Below, piece after piece: positions 6,353 to 11,970 of a stretch of 22,080 nt of DNA. The stretch spans positions 1 through 22,080 of IMG/VR virus record IMGVR_UViG_3300042555_001147. One strand, written 5' to 3'. The position numbers and the translations under genes were made by a program. Numbering within the stretch: the first letter of the stretch is position 1; each line of letters starts with the position of its first letter. The notes under the pieces were generated by a model that saw only the letters and a program-made list of their open reading frames with translations, did not search any database and was not told the origin of the DNA. The DNA is from a virus.

Positions 6353-6945
6353 TCGGTTGGGGTTTTCTTTCGGCTTGCGATTATTTTGGACCATTTTGTT
6401 TTAAATTTCTCATAATATTTTTTCAAATCAACAAGAAAAGCAAGGTATTCCTCATCAATTTTTGTCATTGTTCCATTTATATAGACACCATTTTTTTCAC
6501 CAATAGTATAGAAAAATTCAACATCAAGTTCGGTTATTTTTCCAGACCATTCAACATTGTTTTCATATAAATTAAGTTTATTAAAATCAACAAGTTCAGA
6601 AACTTCAACAACAAATTCATCCATAGTTTCTTGGAAAGCTCTTTTATCTTCAGTTGTTAATTGTAAATCTTTACTTTCCTTGCTATGTATTACCATAATA
6701 CCTCCAGAAATTCTATAAGCTTTCTTTTTTTCTGACTTATTTGATTTTTCTTCATCTTCCTCATTATCAGTTTCGGCTGTCTCATACTCTTTTGTTACCC
6801 CTTCAATTTCTTTTTCAACATCTTCTTGTTCTGTAAGTAATTTATAATTGTTAATAATTTGTTTTGACTCACTTTCAGAAATTTGGGTTTTAAGAGCTTT
6901 TCTTGTTGCCTCCAATAATGTTTTAATTTCTTCGTATCTACTCAT
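6349..6945 (-). CDS. Hypothetical acidic protein, 198 aa
   Basis: The ATG ending at 6945 begins MSRYEEIKTLLEATRKALKT; the longer frame starts with TTG at 6951 and is less likely. An amphipathic helical N-terminus leads to a YKLLTEQ motif near residue 36 and an acidic, Glu/Lys-rich linker (~45-75). A folded alpha/beta region follows (~78-185) with a GGIMVIHSKES strand, and the tail is basic. I recognise no family. The LLTE motif after an N-terminal helix recurs in the 206-aa protein at 9309-9929. It overlaps the amidase stop by 8 nt upstream and the i-spanin-like start by 4 nt downstream, so it is part of the same operon. Confidence 0.7.
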   Translation of the reverse strand: MSRYEEIKTLLEATRKALKTQISESESKQIINNYKLLTEQEDVEKEIEGVTKEYETAETDNEEDEEKSNKSEKKKAYRISGGIMVIHSKESKDLQLTTEDKRAFQETMDEFVVEVSELVDFNKLNLYENNVEWSGKITELDVEFFYTIGEKNGVYINGTMTKIDEEYLAFLVDLKKYYEKFKTKWSKIIASRKKTPTE

Positions 6946-7534
6946 CTTCAATTTTTTTTAAAAAATATTCAAAATTAAATGATGGGTTTAAATCTGTGGA
7001 ATCTGAAAAGAAATTACTTCTAGTCAAAATACCATTTGTTTTTTCCGCACCATTTATTTTGGTGTTATGTCCAACAAATTTTTTCTCAATATTAAATTCT
7101 GTAATTAATTTTTTACATAAAAATATTGTAGAATTTATTTGTTCTTCTGTGTAAGTATCCCAAAAAATAAAATCTCTCCATTTTTTTTCGTATGGCTTAC
7201 CTTTATAAATACTTCCAATCCAGTTAATGTATCCATTTTTTAATGGTTCTTTTTGCAACCATCCTAAATTTTCTAAACAAATCGTGATTGCGTTTTTATC
7301 TATTAACTTACTATTAAATATTTTAGATGTTTCTTCTTGGTTCAATAACTCCAAAATCTTACCTTCTTTATCTATAAAAAAATTTGGGATTTTATCGTAT
7401 TTTCTATTTCCACGATATTTTAAGGCTGTAAGATATTCTTCGGCCAAACGAGAAGAATGTAGGAGTATTATTTGTTTTTTATTTTTATTTATACCTTGAC
7501 CTAAAAAATTTCCGTATTTTATTATTTTAGTCAT
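6938..7534 (-). CDS. N-acetylmuramoyl-L-alanine amidase (Amidase_2/PGRP fold), candidate endolysin
   Basis: This would cleave the amide bond between N-acetylmuramic acid and L-alanine in peptidoglycan. Elements of the Amidase_2 fold are visible in order: a strand with the first zinc ligand (IILLHSS, His26), a NFFIDKEGKILEL segment (51-63), and AITICLENLGWL (82-93), equivalent to the usual I-x-I-x-x-x-N-x-G motif. Then come a YTEEQINS helix, a second ligand VGHN (His156), and TDLNPSFNFEYF (~180-191), equivalent to the DPGxxFxW end with Asp as probable third ligand. At 198 aa it is a bare catalytic domain with no signal peptide, so export would need a holin. It overlaps the upstream membrane-protein stop by 8 nt (ATGACTAA) and is followed by spanin-like genes. 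The fold call is fairly firm; the lysis role is inferred. Confidence 0.75.
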   Translation of the reverse strand: MTKIIKYGNFLGQGINKNKKQIILLHSSRLAEEYLTALKYRGNRKYDKIPNFFIDKEGKILELLNQEETSKIFNSKLIDKNAITICLENLGWLQKEPLKNGYINWIGSIYKGKPYEKKWRDFIFWDTYTEEQINSTIFLCKKLITEFNIEKKFVGHNTKINGAEKTNGILTRSNFFSDSTDLNPSFNFEYFLKKIEDE

Positions 7535-8597
7535 TAGATTTTTTATAAACCAATCTTTTTATGTTTTGATTAACTTCTTCACCCTTTTCTTCGTTTGTTG
7601 GGATCCAGGATTTTTGTTCTGTTATATTCAATGGTTCTCTTTTGATTTCAATTGTTGGCATATCAACTACTTGGTCGGTACTTGGTCGGTACTTGGTCGG
7701 TACTTGGTCACTTTCTTGGTCACTTTCTTGGTTACCCTCATCTACTTGGGGGGTAGTTGGGGGGTGGTTGGGGGTTGGTTGAATATTATCATCGTCCTTT
7801 TTATTCCCCTTAAACGCTTGGTTTGTTGCAATAACCAATGTTATTGCCAATGGATCAAAAACAAAAATAAGAATCAAAATAAAAAGATTTGCCGTTCTTT
7901 TAATGTCCCAATTCAAAACCTCACTTAAATACTTTATGGTTCCCAATTCACTTCCTTCAATTTCCTGAGATTCCATATTTAATATCTCAACATCTAGATT
8001 TGTTATACTGTCATTTAAATTATCAATCTTTTTTGAAATTGTATCTCTTCTTATTTGTGCATCTTTTAATTGATTTTCAAATGTCTTTCTATTGGCATTA
8101 TTTGCTTTTGTTATGATTTGACCGGTCTTTCTATCAACTGATTGTGTGGTCGTATTATTTGATAAACCATCTCTTAATTTTGTAATATCACGATCCAAAG
8201 TTTCTTTTTCCTTGGTTAATTCATCTTTAATTTCTTCAAATCTGGTTTTTTTAAGTTCAACATTTTTTACTTTTTTTCCACTGATTTCAAGTTTTGCAAT
8301 ATTCTGTTGGAAACCGGTACTTAATAAACCATAAATCCCAAGTGATGTAATGATTGAAAGTGTTACGAGGGCTGTTGTCATATATATTTTTAAAACACCA
8401 TATACTTCGTCCCACTTATCGTGAAGATAAGTTGCAATTGCGAGTTTTGAGATTTCAAGAAAACTACCCATTATAATAACAGGAATTGCAACACCTGTAA
8501 AAACCACAGATAATCCAATAACACTATAGTAGGCCGCAGTTCCGGAAAGACCTAGCGCACAAAATAATAAAAACCAAGGTAATAATTTATCTTTCAT
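7527..8597 (-). CDS. Four-helix membrane protein with internal coiled coil and Pro/Thr-rich repeat tail
   Basis: From the ATG ending at 8597 the product is 356 aa; the longer frame begins with TTG. Hydrophobic segments lie at about residues 5-27, 30-48, 71-95 and 236-258. Between the third and fourth is a ~130-residue coiled coil (residues ~100-230). A GSFLEISKLAIATYLHDKW motif follows segment two and looks conserved, but I cannot name the family (DUF4407-like by architecture only). The cytoplasmic tail from about 262 is rich in Pro, Thr, Gln and Asp and is encoded by an 11/12-bp minisatellite. Position directly upstream of the amidase makes a role in lysis or envelope contact plausible; it is much larger than typical holins. 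Confidence 0.75.
   Translation of the reverse strand: MKDKLLPWFLLFCALGLSGTAAYYSVIGLSVVFTGVAIPVIIMGSFLEISKLAIATYLHDKWDEVYGVLKIYMTTALVTLSIITSLGIYGLLSTGFQQNIAKLEISGKKVKNVELKKTRFEEIKDELTKEKETLDRDITKLRDGLSNNTTTQSVDRKTGQIITKANNANRKTFENQLKDAQIRRDTISKKIDNLNDSITNLDVEILNMESQEIEGSELGTIKYLSEVLNWDIKRTANLFILILIFVFDPLAITLVIATNQAFKGNKKDDDNIQPTPNHPPTTPQVDEGNQESDQESDQVPTKYRPSTDQVVDMPTIEIKREPLNITEQKSWIPTNEEKGEEVNQNIKRLVYKKSND
7669..7778 (-). repeat. 11/12-bp minisatellite with G-rich half, inside a coding region
   Basis: On the plus strand, acttggtcggt occurs three times in tandem (7669-7701). A partial copy and two 12-bp units actttcttggt(c/t) follow (7710-7733). Further on, three 11-bp units ttggggggtag, ttggggggtgg and ttgggggttgg lie at 7746-7778. 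All share a TTGG core. The 11-bp units are not a multiple of three, so gain or loss of one shifts the frame of the membrane-protein tail. The G-tracts are striking in such AT-rich DNA. Confidence 0.85.
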
Positions 8598-9078
8598 AAT
8601 GAACAATTATATTCCCTTTGACAAATTTTGTAAATGACTTTAGATTTACAAATTCCTCAACAACTAAATCACCATCACTTTTTATGATAATTAATTTATT
8701 TTCTGGTTTATATGATAAAGTTTTTGGGTATATTATTGAAGTTACAATATTGAGGGAGTATGTTCCGTTTCTATTTAGATGTGGTACAACAATAAAATCA
8801 AAAAGATTTAAATAATCCTTAACTAATATACTTGTTTTATTACCACCTTCTAATATTGTTTTAGCAAGCTCAGAAAAAACATCCGAGAATTCAAAAATAA
8901 CATCACCAATAGTATTAACATCTACTCTACCAAATCTTGTATTAGGTGCTGTGGTTTCTTGAGAATGTATTGTTGCCACAACCTTAAATGTGTCACCATC
9001 TTCATCAGTGAAATCTCCCAAATTTATTCTTGCTCCTTGTTCAAGTATTATGTTTTTTAAAACACTTAATAGTTCCAT
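8587..9078 (-). CDS. Hypothetical protein, 163 aa
   Basis: This protein begins MELLSVLKNIILEQGARI and continues with mixed alpha/beta sequence (DEDGDTFKVVATIHSQ, FIVVPHLNRNGTYSLNIV, KLIIIKSDGDLVVEEF). It has no membrane span and no motif I can place in a family. It is the first gene of the long minus-strand run down to about 5590 and possibly beyond. Its ATG lies only 15 nt downstream of a terminator-like hairpin (9094-9117), so its expression would depend on read-through of the structured leader or on another promoter. Its 3' end overlaps the next gene by 11 nt. Confidence 0.7.
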   Translation of the reverse strand: MELLSVLKNIILEQGARINLGDFTDEDGDTFKVVATIHSQETTAPNTRFGRVDVNTIGDVIFEFSDVFSELAKTILEGGNKTSILVKDYLNLFDFIVVPHLNRNGTYSLNIVTSIIYPKTLSYKPENKLIIIKSDGDLVVEEFVNLKSFTKFVKGNIIVHYER

Positions 9079-9093
9079 ATGTTATAAATATAA

Positions 9094-9117
9094 AACCCCC
9101 CGTAAAAACGGAGGGTT
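9094..9117 (-). terminator. Intrinsic-terminator-like hairpin, minus strand
   Basis: The stem pairs 9094-9103 with 9108-9117 around an A/U loop. On the plus strand one position is a C-A mismatch (9099/9112), but on the minus-strand RNA it becomes a G-U wobble, giving a continuous 10-bp stem. The minus-strand RNA continues UUUUAUAUUU. This strand asymmetry indicates the minus strand is the functional one. It lies just before the ATG at 9078, so it may be an attenuator. Confidence 0.65.
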
Positions 9118-9247
9118 CAATGGATATTTAACCAATTAAGGTAGGTTTATCCAACCCGAATCTTTGCTATCACTTGATTCTCAGTGGTCAGCTTTACACT
9201 AGGAGGGCTGACATTCCTTGTTTCTGTGTTTGTGAACTACATCAACA
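9094..9247 (-). ncRNA. Candidate structured leader or small RNA A
   Basis: This stretch has a good promoter upstream (9251-9282), a terminator-like hairpin at its end and no sizeable frame. It has about 40% GC by my count in 9121-9240, clearly above neighbouring genes. Visible helices (plus-strand coordinates): 9187-9192 with 9207-9212 (6 bp); 9158-9162 with 9176-9180 crossed by 9171-9174 with 9183-9186, an H-type pseudoknot arrangement; and 9144-9147 with 9153-9156, whose loop 9148-9152 is complementary to 9122-9126. I recognise no known riboswitch consensus. It could be a cis-acting attenuator for the operon starting at 9078 or a free small RNA. The transcript ends are estimates. Confidence 0.55.
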
Positions 9248-9250
9248 ATA

Positions 9251-9282
9251 CAAAGATATGTTCTTTTTTTTAATCTACCAAA
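9251..9282 (-). promoter_or_regulatory. Bacteroidota-type promoter A (TTTG-N20-TATCTTTG)
   Basis: Reading the minus strand, TTTG (9282-9279) is followed after 20 nt by TATCTTTG (9258-9251). This matches the Bacteroidota housekeeping-sigma consensus TTTG / TAnnTTTG with its 19-21 nt spacing. Transcription would start a few nucleotides left of 9251. Its -7 region and flank (TATCTTTGTATT) are identical to those of promoter B at 10147-10177. Confidence 0.7.
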
Positions 9283-9308
9283 TAATTTTTGTGGTATTTA
9301 TTATAAAT

Positions 9309-9929
9309 ATGAAAAGTTTAATTAGGAGAATTTTAAAAGAGGAAGTTGAGACTTTCAGTATTAAAGAGATTGATTTACCAGATTTTCTTTTTGAAAATTT
9401 ATTAACTGAAGGAAGGTCATCAATGCCTGTTGATAAAGAGCTTGTTGAAGAATTAAATAAATATGTTAAAGAAAGATACAACTGGCCACCAAATATAAAA
9501 AATGAATGGTGTAGCGATATAAAAGAAAAAGAATTACCAAATGAAAAAATTGTAAAATATTCTTGTTCTAAAAAATTTGAGATTAAAGTTTCTGATCATT
9601 GGGCGCAAAGACTTTTTAGGCCAGAAGAACCAGAGCATCAACCTGGTGGTAGATTATCACATTTAAATATATTATACCCTAGAAAACACGAAGGGTTGAA
9701 TCTTTTTTTTGATTATAAAGATTCAATTAATGAATATTTTACAAATGCAACAAGTTGGGCACCTCCACAAACAAAAAGATTTTTACTTACTTTAGGTAAT
9801 TATCAAGAAATTGTTGCGGTAAGAAAAGAAGGTAAAGGTCAGTATTACGCAGAATTTATAACACAAATAAAAGGAGAAAGATTTTTTGATACGGAAGATC
9901 TAAAAAAAACAATACGTTTATATCTATAA
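9309..9929 (+). CDS. 206-aa protein with N-terminal amphipathic helix; possible injected effector or nuclease-like
   Basis: The ATG at 9309 (MKSLIRRILKEEVETF) is preferred; the longer frame from 9174 runs through the promoter and RNA on the other strand. The N-terminus is a basic amphipathic helix, followed by ENLLTEG near residue 30 and a folded domain. That domain has a conserved-looking SDHWAQRLFRPEEPEH segment, RLSHLNILYPRKHEG, and a C-terminal FLLTLGNYQEIVAV...YYAEFITQI strand pair. The His/Arg-rich segment followed by beta strands is loosely reminiscent of small RNase-type (BECR-fold) domains, but this is a guess. It is the only complete plus-strand gene in 8 kb, flanked by two opposite-strand RNA candidates, and ends at a bidirectional terminator 1 nt downstream. 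I do not recognise a family. Confidence 0.75.
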   Translation: MKSLIRRILKEEVETFSIKEIDLPDFLFENLLTEGRSSMPVDKELVEELNKYVKERYNWPPNIKNEWCSDIKEKELPNEKIVKYSCSKKFEIKVSDHWAQRLFRPEEPEHQPGGRLSHLNILYPRKHEGLNLFFDYKDSINEYFTNATSWAPPQTKRFLLTLGNYQEIVAVRKEGKGQYYAEFITQIKGERFFDTEDLKKTIRLYL

Positions 9930-9930
9930 G

Positions 9931-9960
9931 AAAAAAAGGACGGTTTATCCGTCCTTTTTT
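9931..9960. terminator. Bidirectional intrinsic terminator
   Basis: A GC-rich stem ggacgg/ccgtcc (9938-9943 with 9949-9954, 5-nt loop) is flanked by an A-run (9931-9937) and a T-run (9955-9960). The hairpin therefore ends in a U-tract on either strand. It terminates the plus-strand gene ending at 9929 and the minus-strand RNA B coming from 10147. Confidence 0.9.
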
Positions 9961-10141
9961 AATCTTATCTCGTAAGATTTTAACGCCCATCGAGCTGTAT
10001 ATGGGATAGCTGATGATTACCACATTTCTGTGTATTTTGGGGACCTCCCATCTTTTTCAATCACCCCCCCTAACCCGTAAGTTAAGAGATAAACTCCTTT
10101 TCTATACTTGGGAGCCCAAAAACAAGTTGTTATTAATTTAA
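9931..10141 (-). ncRNA. Candidate stand-alone structured RNA B (~200 nt)
   Basis: A minus-strand transcript from promoter B would run about 200 nt to the strong terminator at 9931-9960 with no gene after it, so this is an autonomous RNA rather than a leader. GC is about 41% by my count in 9961-10140. Visible structure (plus coordinates): 9988-9991 with 10012-10015 plus 9993-9996 with 10008-10011, one bulge. That hairpin's loop 10001-10006 is complementary to 10046-10051, a 6-bp pseudoknot. There is also a GAAA-tetraloop hairpin at 10018-10034, a 7-bp long-range helix 9965-9971 with 10086-10092, and a mutually exclusive 7-bp hairpin 9961-9979. It does not match tmRNA, RNase P or other classes I can recall. 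A chance 23-codon frame (10051-9980) lies inside and should be ruled out. Confidence 0.65.
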
Positions 10142-10146
10142 TAATA

Positions 10147-10177
10147 CAAAGATAAAAAGTTTTTTCTAATTACCAAA
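10147..10177 (-). promoter_or_regulatory. Bacteroidota-type promoter B (TTTG-N19-TATCTTTG)
   Basis: On the minus strand TTTG (10177-10174) and TATCTTTG (10154-10147) are separated by 19 nt, inside the consensus spacing. The flanks resemble promoter A: both read TTTGGTA at the -33 end and TATCTTTGTATT at the -7 end. It lies between the end of the cytosine methyltransferase gene and RNA B, so it can only drive the RNA. Confidence 0.75.
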
Positions 10178-10182
10178 CTTTC

Positions 10183-11016
10183 CTAATAAATATTTTTAAA
10201 AATATGTGCAATCACATCTACGGTCCATCCATTACCGAGTAAATTGAATCTTTGTGTGTTTGAAACAACGGATGTGTAATTATCTTGGACAGTTTGTAAT
10301 CTCTCACATTCAAGTGGTGTAAATAACCTATCTTCTCCTGTTATAGCTTTAATTTCTATATAACATTTTGGTGTTATATTTTTACCCCATCCGTGTGCTA
10401 ACTCACGAGTAAGTGTTGGTGCTTTACCAGTTGCTTTATAGTTTTTAGCATAATTTAGTTGAGCTTGGATGGTTTTTGGTGGTAAAGTTTTATGTTTTGT
10501 TGAATAATCCAAAATATCTTTAACTAATATTCCTTTATCATCCGGTTGTTTTAAATTAGGAATATTTGTCCAATATAATCGTTCTCTATTTTGTGCTGAA
10601 ACTAAATTACTATTAATCCTGATCGGTTCAACACCCATATGTTCTGTAATTACATTTTCGGATTCCTTTTTCATCTTAACATTCTCTAACAAGAAATATT
10701 TTGGTTGTAATTCATCTCTTAATCGAACAAACTCAAAAAATAATTTACTTCTTGAATCCTCAAAATTCAATCCTTTACCGGCAAAGGAAAAACCTCGACA
10801 CGGTGATCCACCAAACATTAAATCTATTTTTGGTAAATCAGATCCTTTTACATTTAATACATCTCCAACCTGGATTGTTTCCGGATAATTATGTTGTGTT
10901 ACCTTAATCGCATATTCATCAATTTCGGAAGCATAATATTTATCATATTTAATACCAGCTCGGTTCAAAGCAATTTGGCCACAACTCATCCCATCGAAAA
11001 GACTCAGTATATTCAT
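10183..11016 (-). CDS. DNA (cytosine-5) methyltransferase
   Basis: This would transfer a methyl group from S-adenosylmethionine to C5 of cytosine in a specific DNA site. The motifs are in order: I (LFDGMSCGQIAL, residues 6-17), IV with catalytic Cys73 (GGSPCRGFSFAG), VI (ENVKM, Glu111), VIII (QNRERLYW, 142-149), IX-like (TPLECERLQ, ~238-246) and X (LLGNGWTVDVIAHI, near the C-terminus). PCR in place of the common PCQ, and overall size (277 aa), suggest the compact DNMT-like phage group. The target-recognition region between VIII and IX is short. The start ATG overlaps the stop of the upstream endonuclease by 4 nt (ATGA). It may protect phage DNA from host restriction or pair with the upstream nuclease. 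Confidence 0.92.
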   Translation of the reverse strand: MNILSLFDGMSCGQIALNRAGIKYDKYYASEIDEYAIKVTQHNYPETIQVGDVLNVKGSDLPKIDLMFGGSPCRGFSFAGKGLNFEDSRSKLFFEFVRLRDELQPKYFLLENVKMKKESENVITEHMGVEPIRINSNLVSAQNRERLYWTNIPNLKQPDDKGILVKDILDYSTKHKTLPPKTIQAQLNYAKNYKATGKAPTLTRELAHGWGKNITPKCYIEIKAITGEDRLFTPLECERLQTVQDNYTSVVSNTQRFNLLGNGWTVDVIAHIFKNIY

Positions 11017-11927
11017 AATTCAATATTTTTTAATAAGATATTTTCAATATCATCAAACTTATAATATGGAATTCTAATTAATGTTATATTATTATCCATA
11101 CAATATTTAGTTTTAATTTTATCTCTTTTTTTTGTTTTTTCCAATAATTCATCACCACCAAAATTTTTAACACTTTTAAAATGTAGTTCACCATCAAATT
11201 CAACACATATATTTTGTTCTGGTAAATAAAAATCAAAAGGGAGTGGTTTAATGTTTTTACAATCATCAAAAATACATTCTCTAATATATTTAATTTTTTG
11301 TTTATCTAATATTTCCACAATTTTTTCCTCACCTTTTGAATTTTGACACTCTGGACATCCAGACTTTTTACTTAAATGGTGATTTGGTGAAACATTAAAT
11401 ATTCCGTGATTTTTACACACAATACTAACTTTTGTTCTATTATTTTTATATTCTACCAAACTATAATCATATCTATTATTGTGTATCTGATTTGCCTCGT
11501 CAATAAATTCACTTGTTGTTTTTTTATAAACATTACCACATTTTTGACAACCAGCACCGGCCAAATGATGATGTGGTGTCTGTTTGAATAAGCCGTGTGT
11601 TGGGCAAATTATATCAATTTTTATTTCGTTTCGAACATAGACACTATTTGAATAGTCGTATTTATTATTGTGTTTTTTATTAAATCTATCAATTATATTT
11701 TTACCAATATTTTTAGATTTTGATATACTAGCGTTATTACATTTATTACAACCAACTTTTTTACTTAAATGGTCGTTTGGTCTTATACTAAATAAACCGT
11801 GTATTGGACAAATTAAATTAACTTTAACACCATTACTAATATAATTTACTTGTGAATATTCATATTTATCACCGTGAATTTCAATTGATTCCGAAATAAA
11901 TTCTTCATTTGTTTTTCTTTTACTCAT
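11013..11927 (-). CDS. Zinc-repeat endonuclease with C-terminal PD-(D/E)XK/Vsr-like domain
   Basis: From the ATG ending at 11927 (304 aa; a longer TTG frame would run into the sigma gene). The N-terminal two thirds consist of three ~65-residue repeats with the pattern IHGDKYEYS ... CPIHGLF ... P-x-x-HL ... GCxxC. Each holds two Cys/His pairs, consistent with DUF723-type zinc modules for DNA binding. Residues ~210-300 form a nuclease-like domain: GEEKIVEIL, then FDFYLPEQNICVEFDGELHF with the acidic catalytic cluster, RDKIKTKYC and ITLIRIPYY, as in Vsr/DUF559-like enzymes. It may be a free-standing homing endonuclease, a mismatch nicking partner of the cytosine methyltransferase it overlaps, or a restriction enzyme. 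The start codon lies in a perfect hairpin. Confidence 0.8.
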   Translation of the reverse strand: MSKRKTNEEFISESIEIHGDKYEYSQVNYISNGVKVNLICPIHGLFSIRPNDHLSKKVGCNKCNNASISKSKNIGKNIIDRFNKKHNNKYDYSNSVYVRNEIKIDIICPTHGLFKQTPHHHLAGAGCQKCGNVYKKTTSEFIDEANQIHNNRYDYSLVEYKNNRTKVSIVCKNHGIFNVSPNHHLSKKSGCPECQNSKGEEKIVEILDKQKIKYIRECIFDDCKNIKPLPFDFYLPEQNICVEFDGELHFKSVKNFGGDELLEKTKKRDKIKTKYCMDNNITLIRIPYYKFDDIENILLKNIEL

Positions 11928-11946
11928 ACTGATAAATATGAGTAAA
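11919..11946 (-). promoter_or_regulatory. Perfect inverted repeat burying the endonuclease start codon
   Basis: The arms 11919-11928 and 11937-11946 are exact 10-bp complements around an 8-nt loop. On the minus-strand mRNA the 3' arm contains the ATG (11927-11925) of the zinc-repeat endonuclease. It repeats the layout at 3494-3533: a hairpin that hides the initiation codon. T4 uses comparable hairpins to silence I-TevI and lysozyme on early transcripts, so a timing switch is plausible here. Confidence 0.6.
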
Positions 11947-11970
11947 GAACAAAAAAGACAAATTAAATTT

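Noticed and set aside
7746-7778. CRISPR-like or insertion-sequence repeat
   Set aside because: The repeats are only 11-12 bp, contiguous without spacers, and lie within a continuous reading frame.
9094-9117. Plus-strand terminator for the region left of 9094
   Set aside because: No plus-strand gene ends nearby, the plus-strand stem has a C-A mismatch and no U-tract follows.
9174-9308. N-terminal extension of the 206-aa plus-strand protein
   Set aside because: It begins with an alternative start inside RNA A, contains no plausible domain, and the ATG at 9309 gives an N-terminus like those of other proteins here.
9094-9929. Type III toxin-antitoxin (ToxIN-like) locus
   Set aside because: Type III systems have tandem pseudoknot repeats upstream of the toxin on the same strand. 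Here the RNAs are on the opposite strand, lack tandem repeats, and the protein does not show a recognisable ToxN sequence.
10010-10016. CTGATGA on the plus strand, resembling the hammerhead ribozyme core
   Set aside because: A hairpin follows, but no GAAA box or matching stem III with a cleavage site is present, and the better promoter and terminator evidence puts the RNA on the other strand.
9980-10051. 23-codon frame inside RNA B (MGGPQNTQKCGNHQLSHIQL...)
   Set aside because: It lacks any initiation context, overlaps the strongest RNA helices, and is short enough to arise by chance in a GC-enriched stretch. It is kept only as a caution in the RNA entry.
9931-10141. tmRNA, RNase P RNA or 6S RNA
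   Set aside because: There is no tag-peptide region or tRNA-like end, the RNase P core blocks are absent apart from a chance ACAGAA, and no long 6S-type rod with a central bubble is visible.
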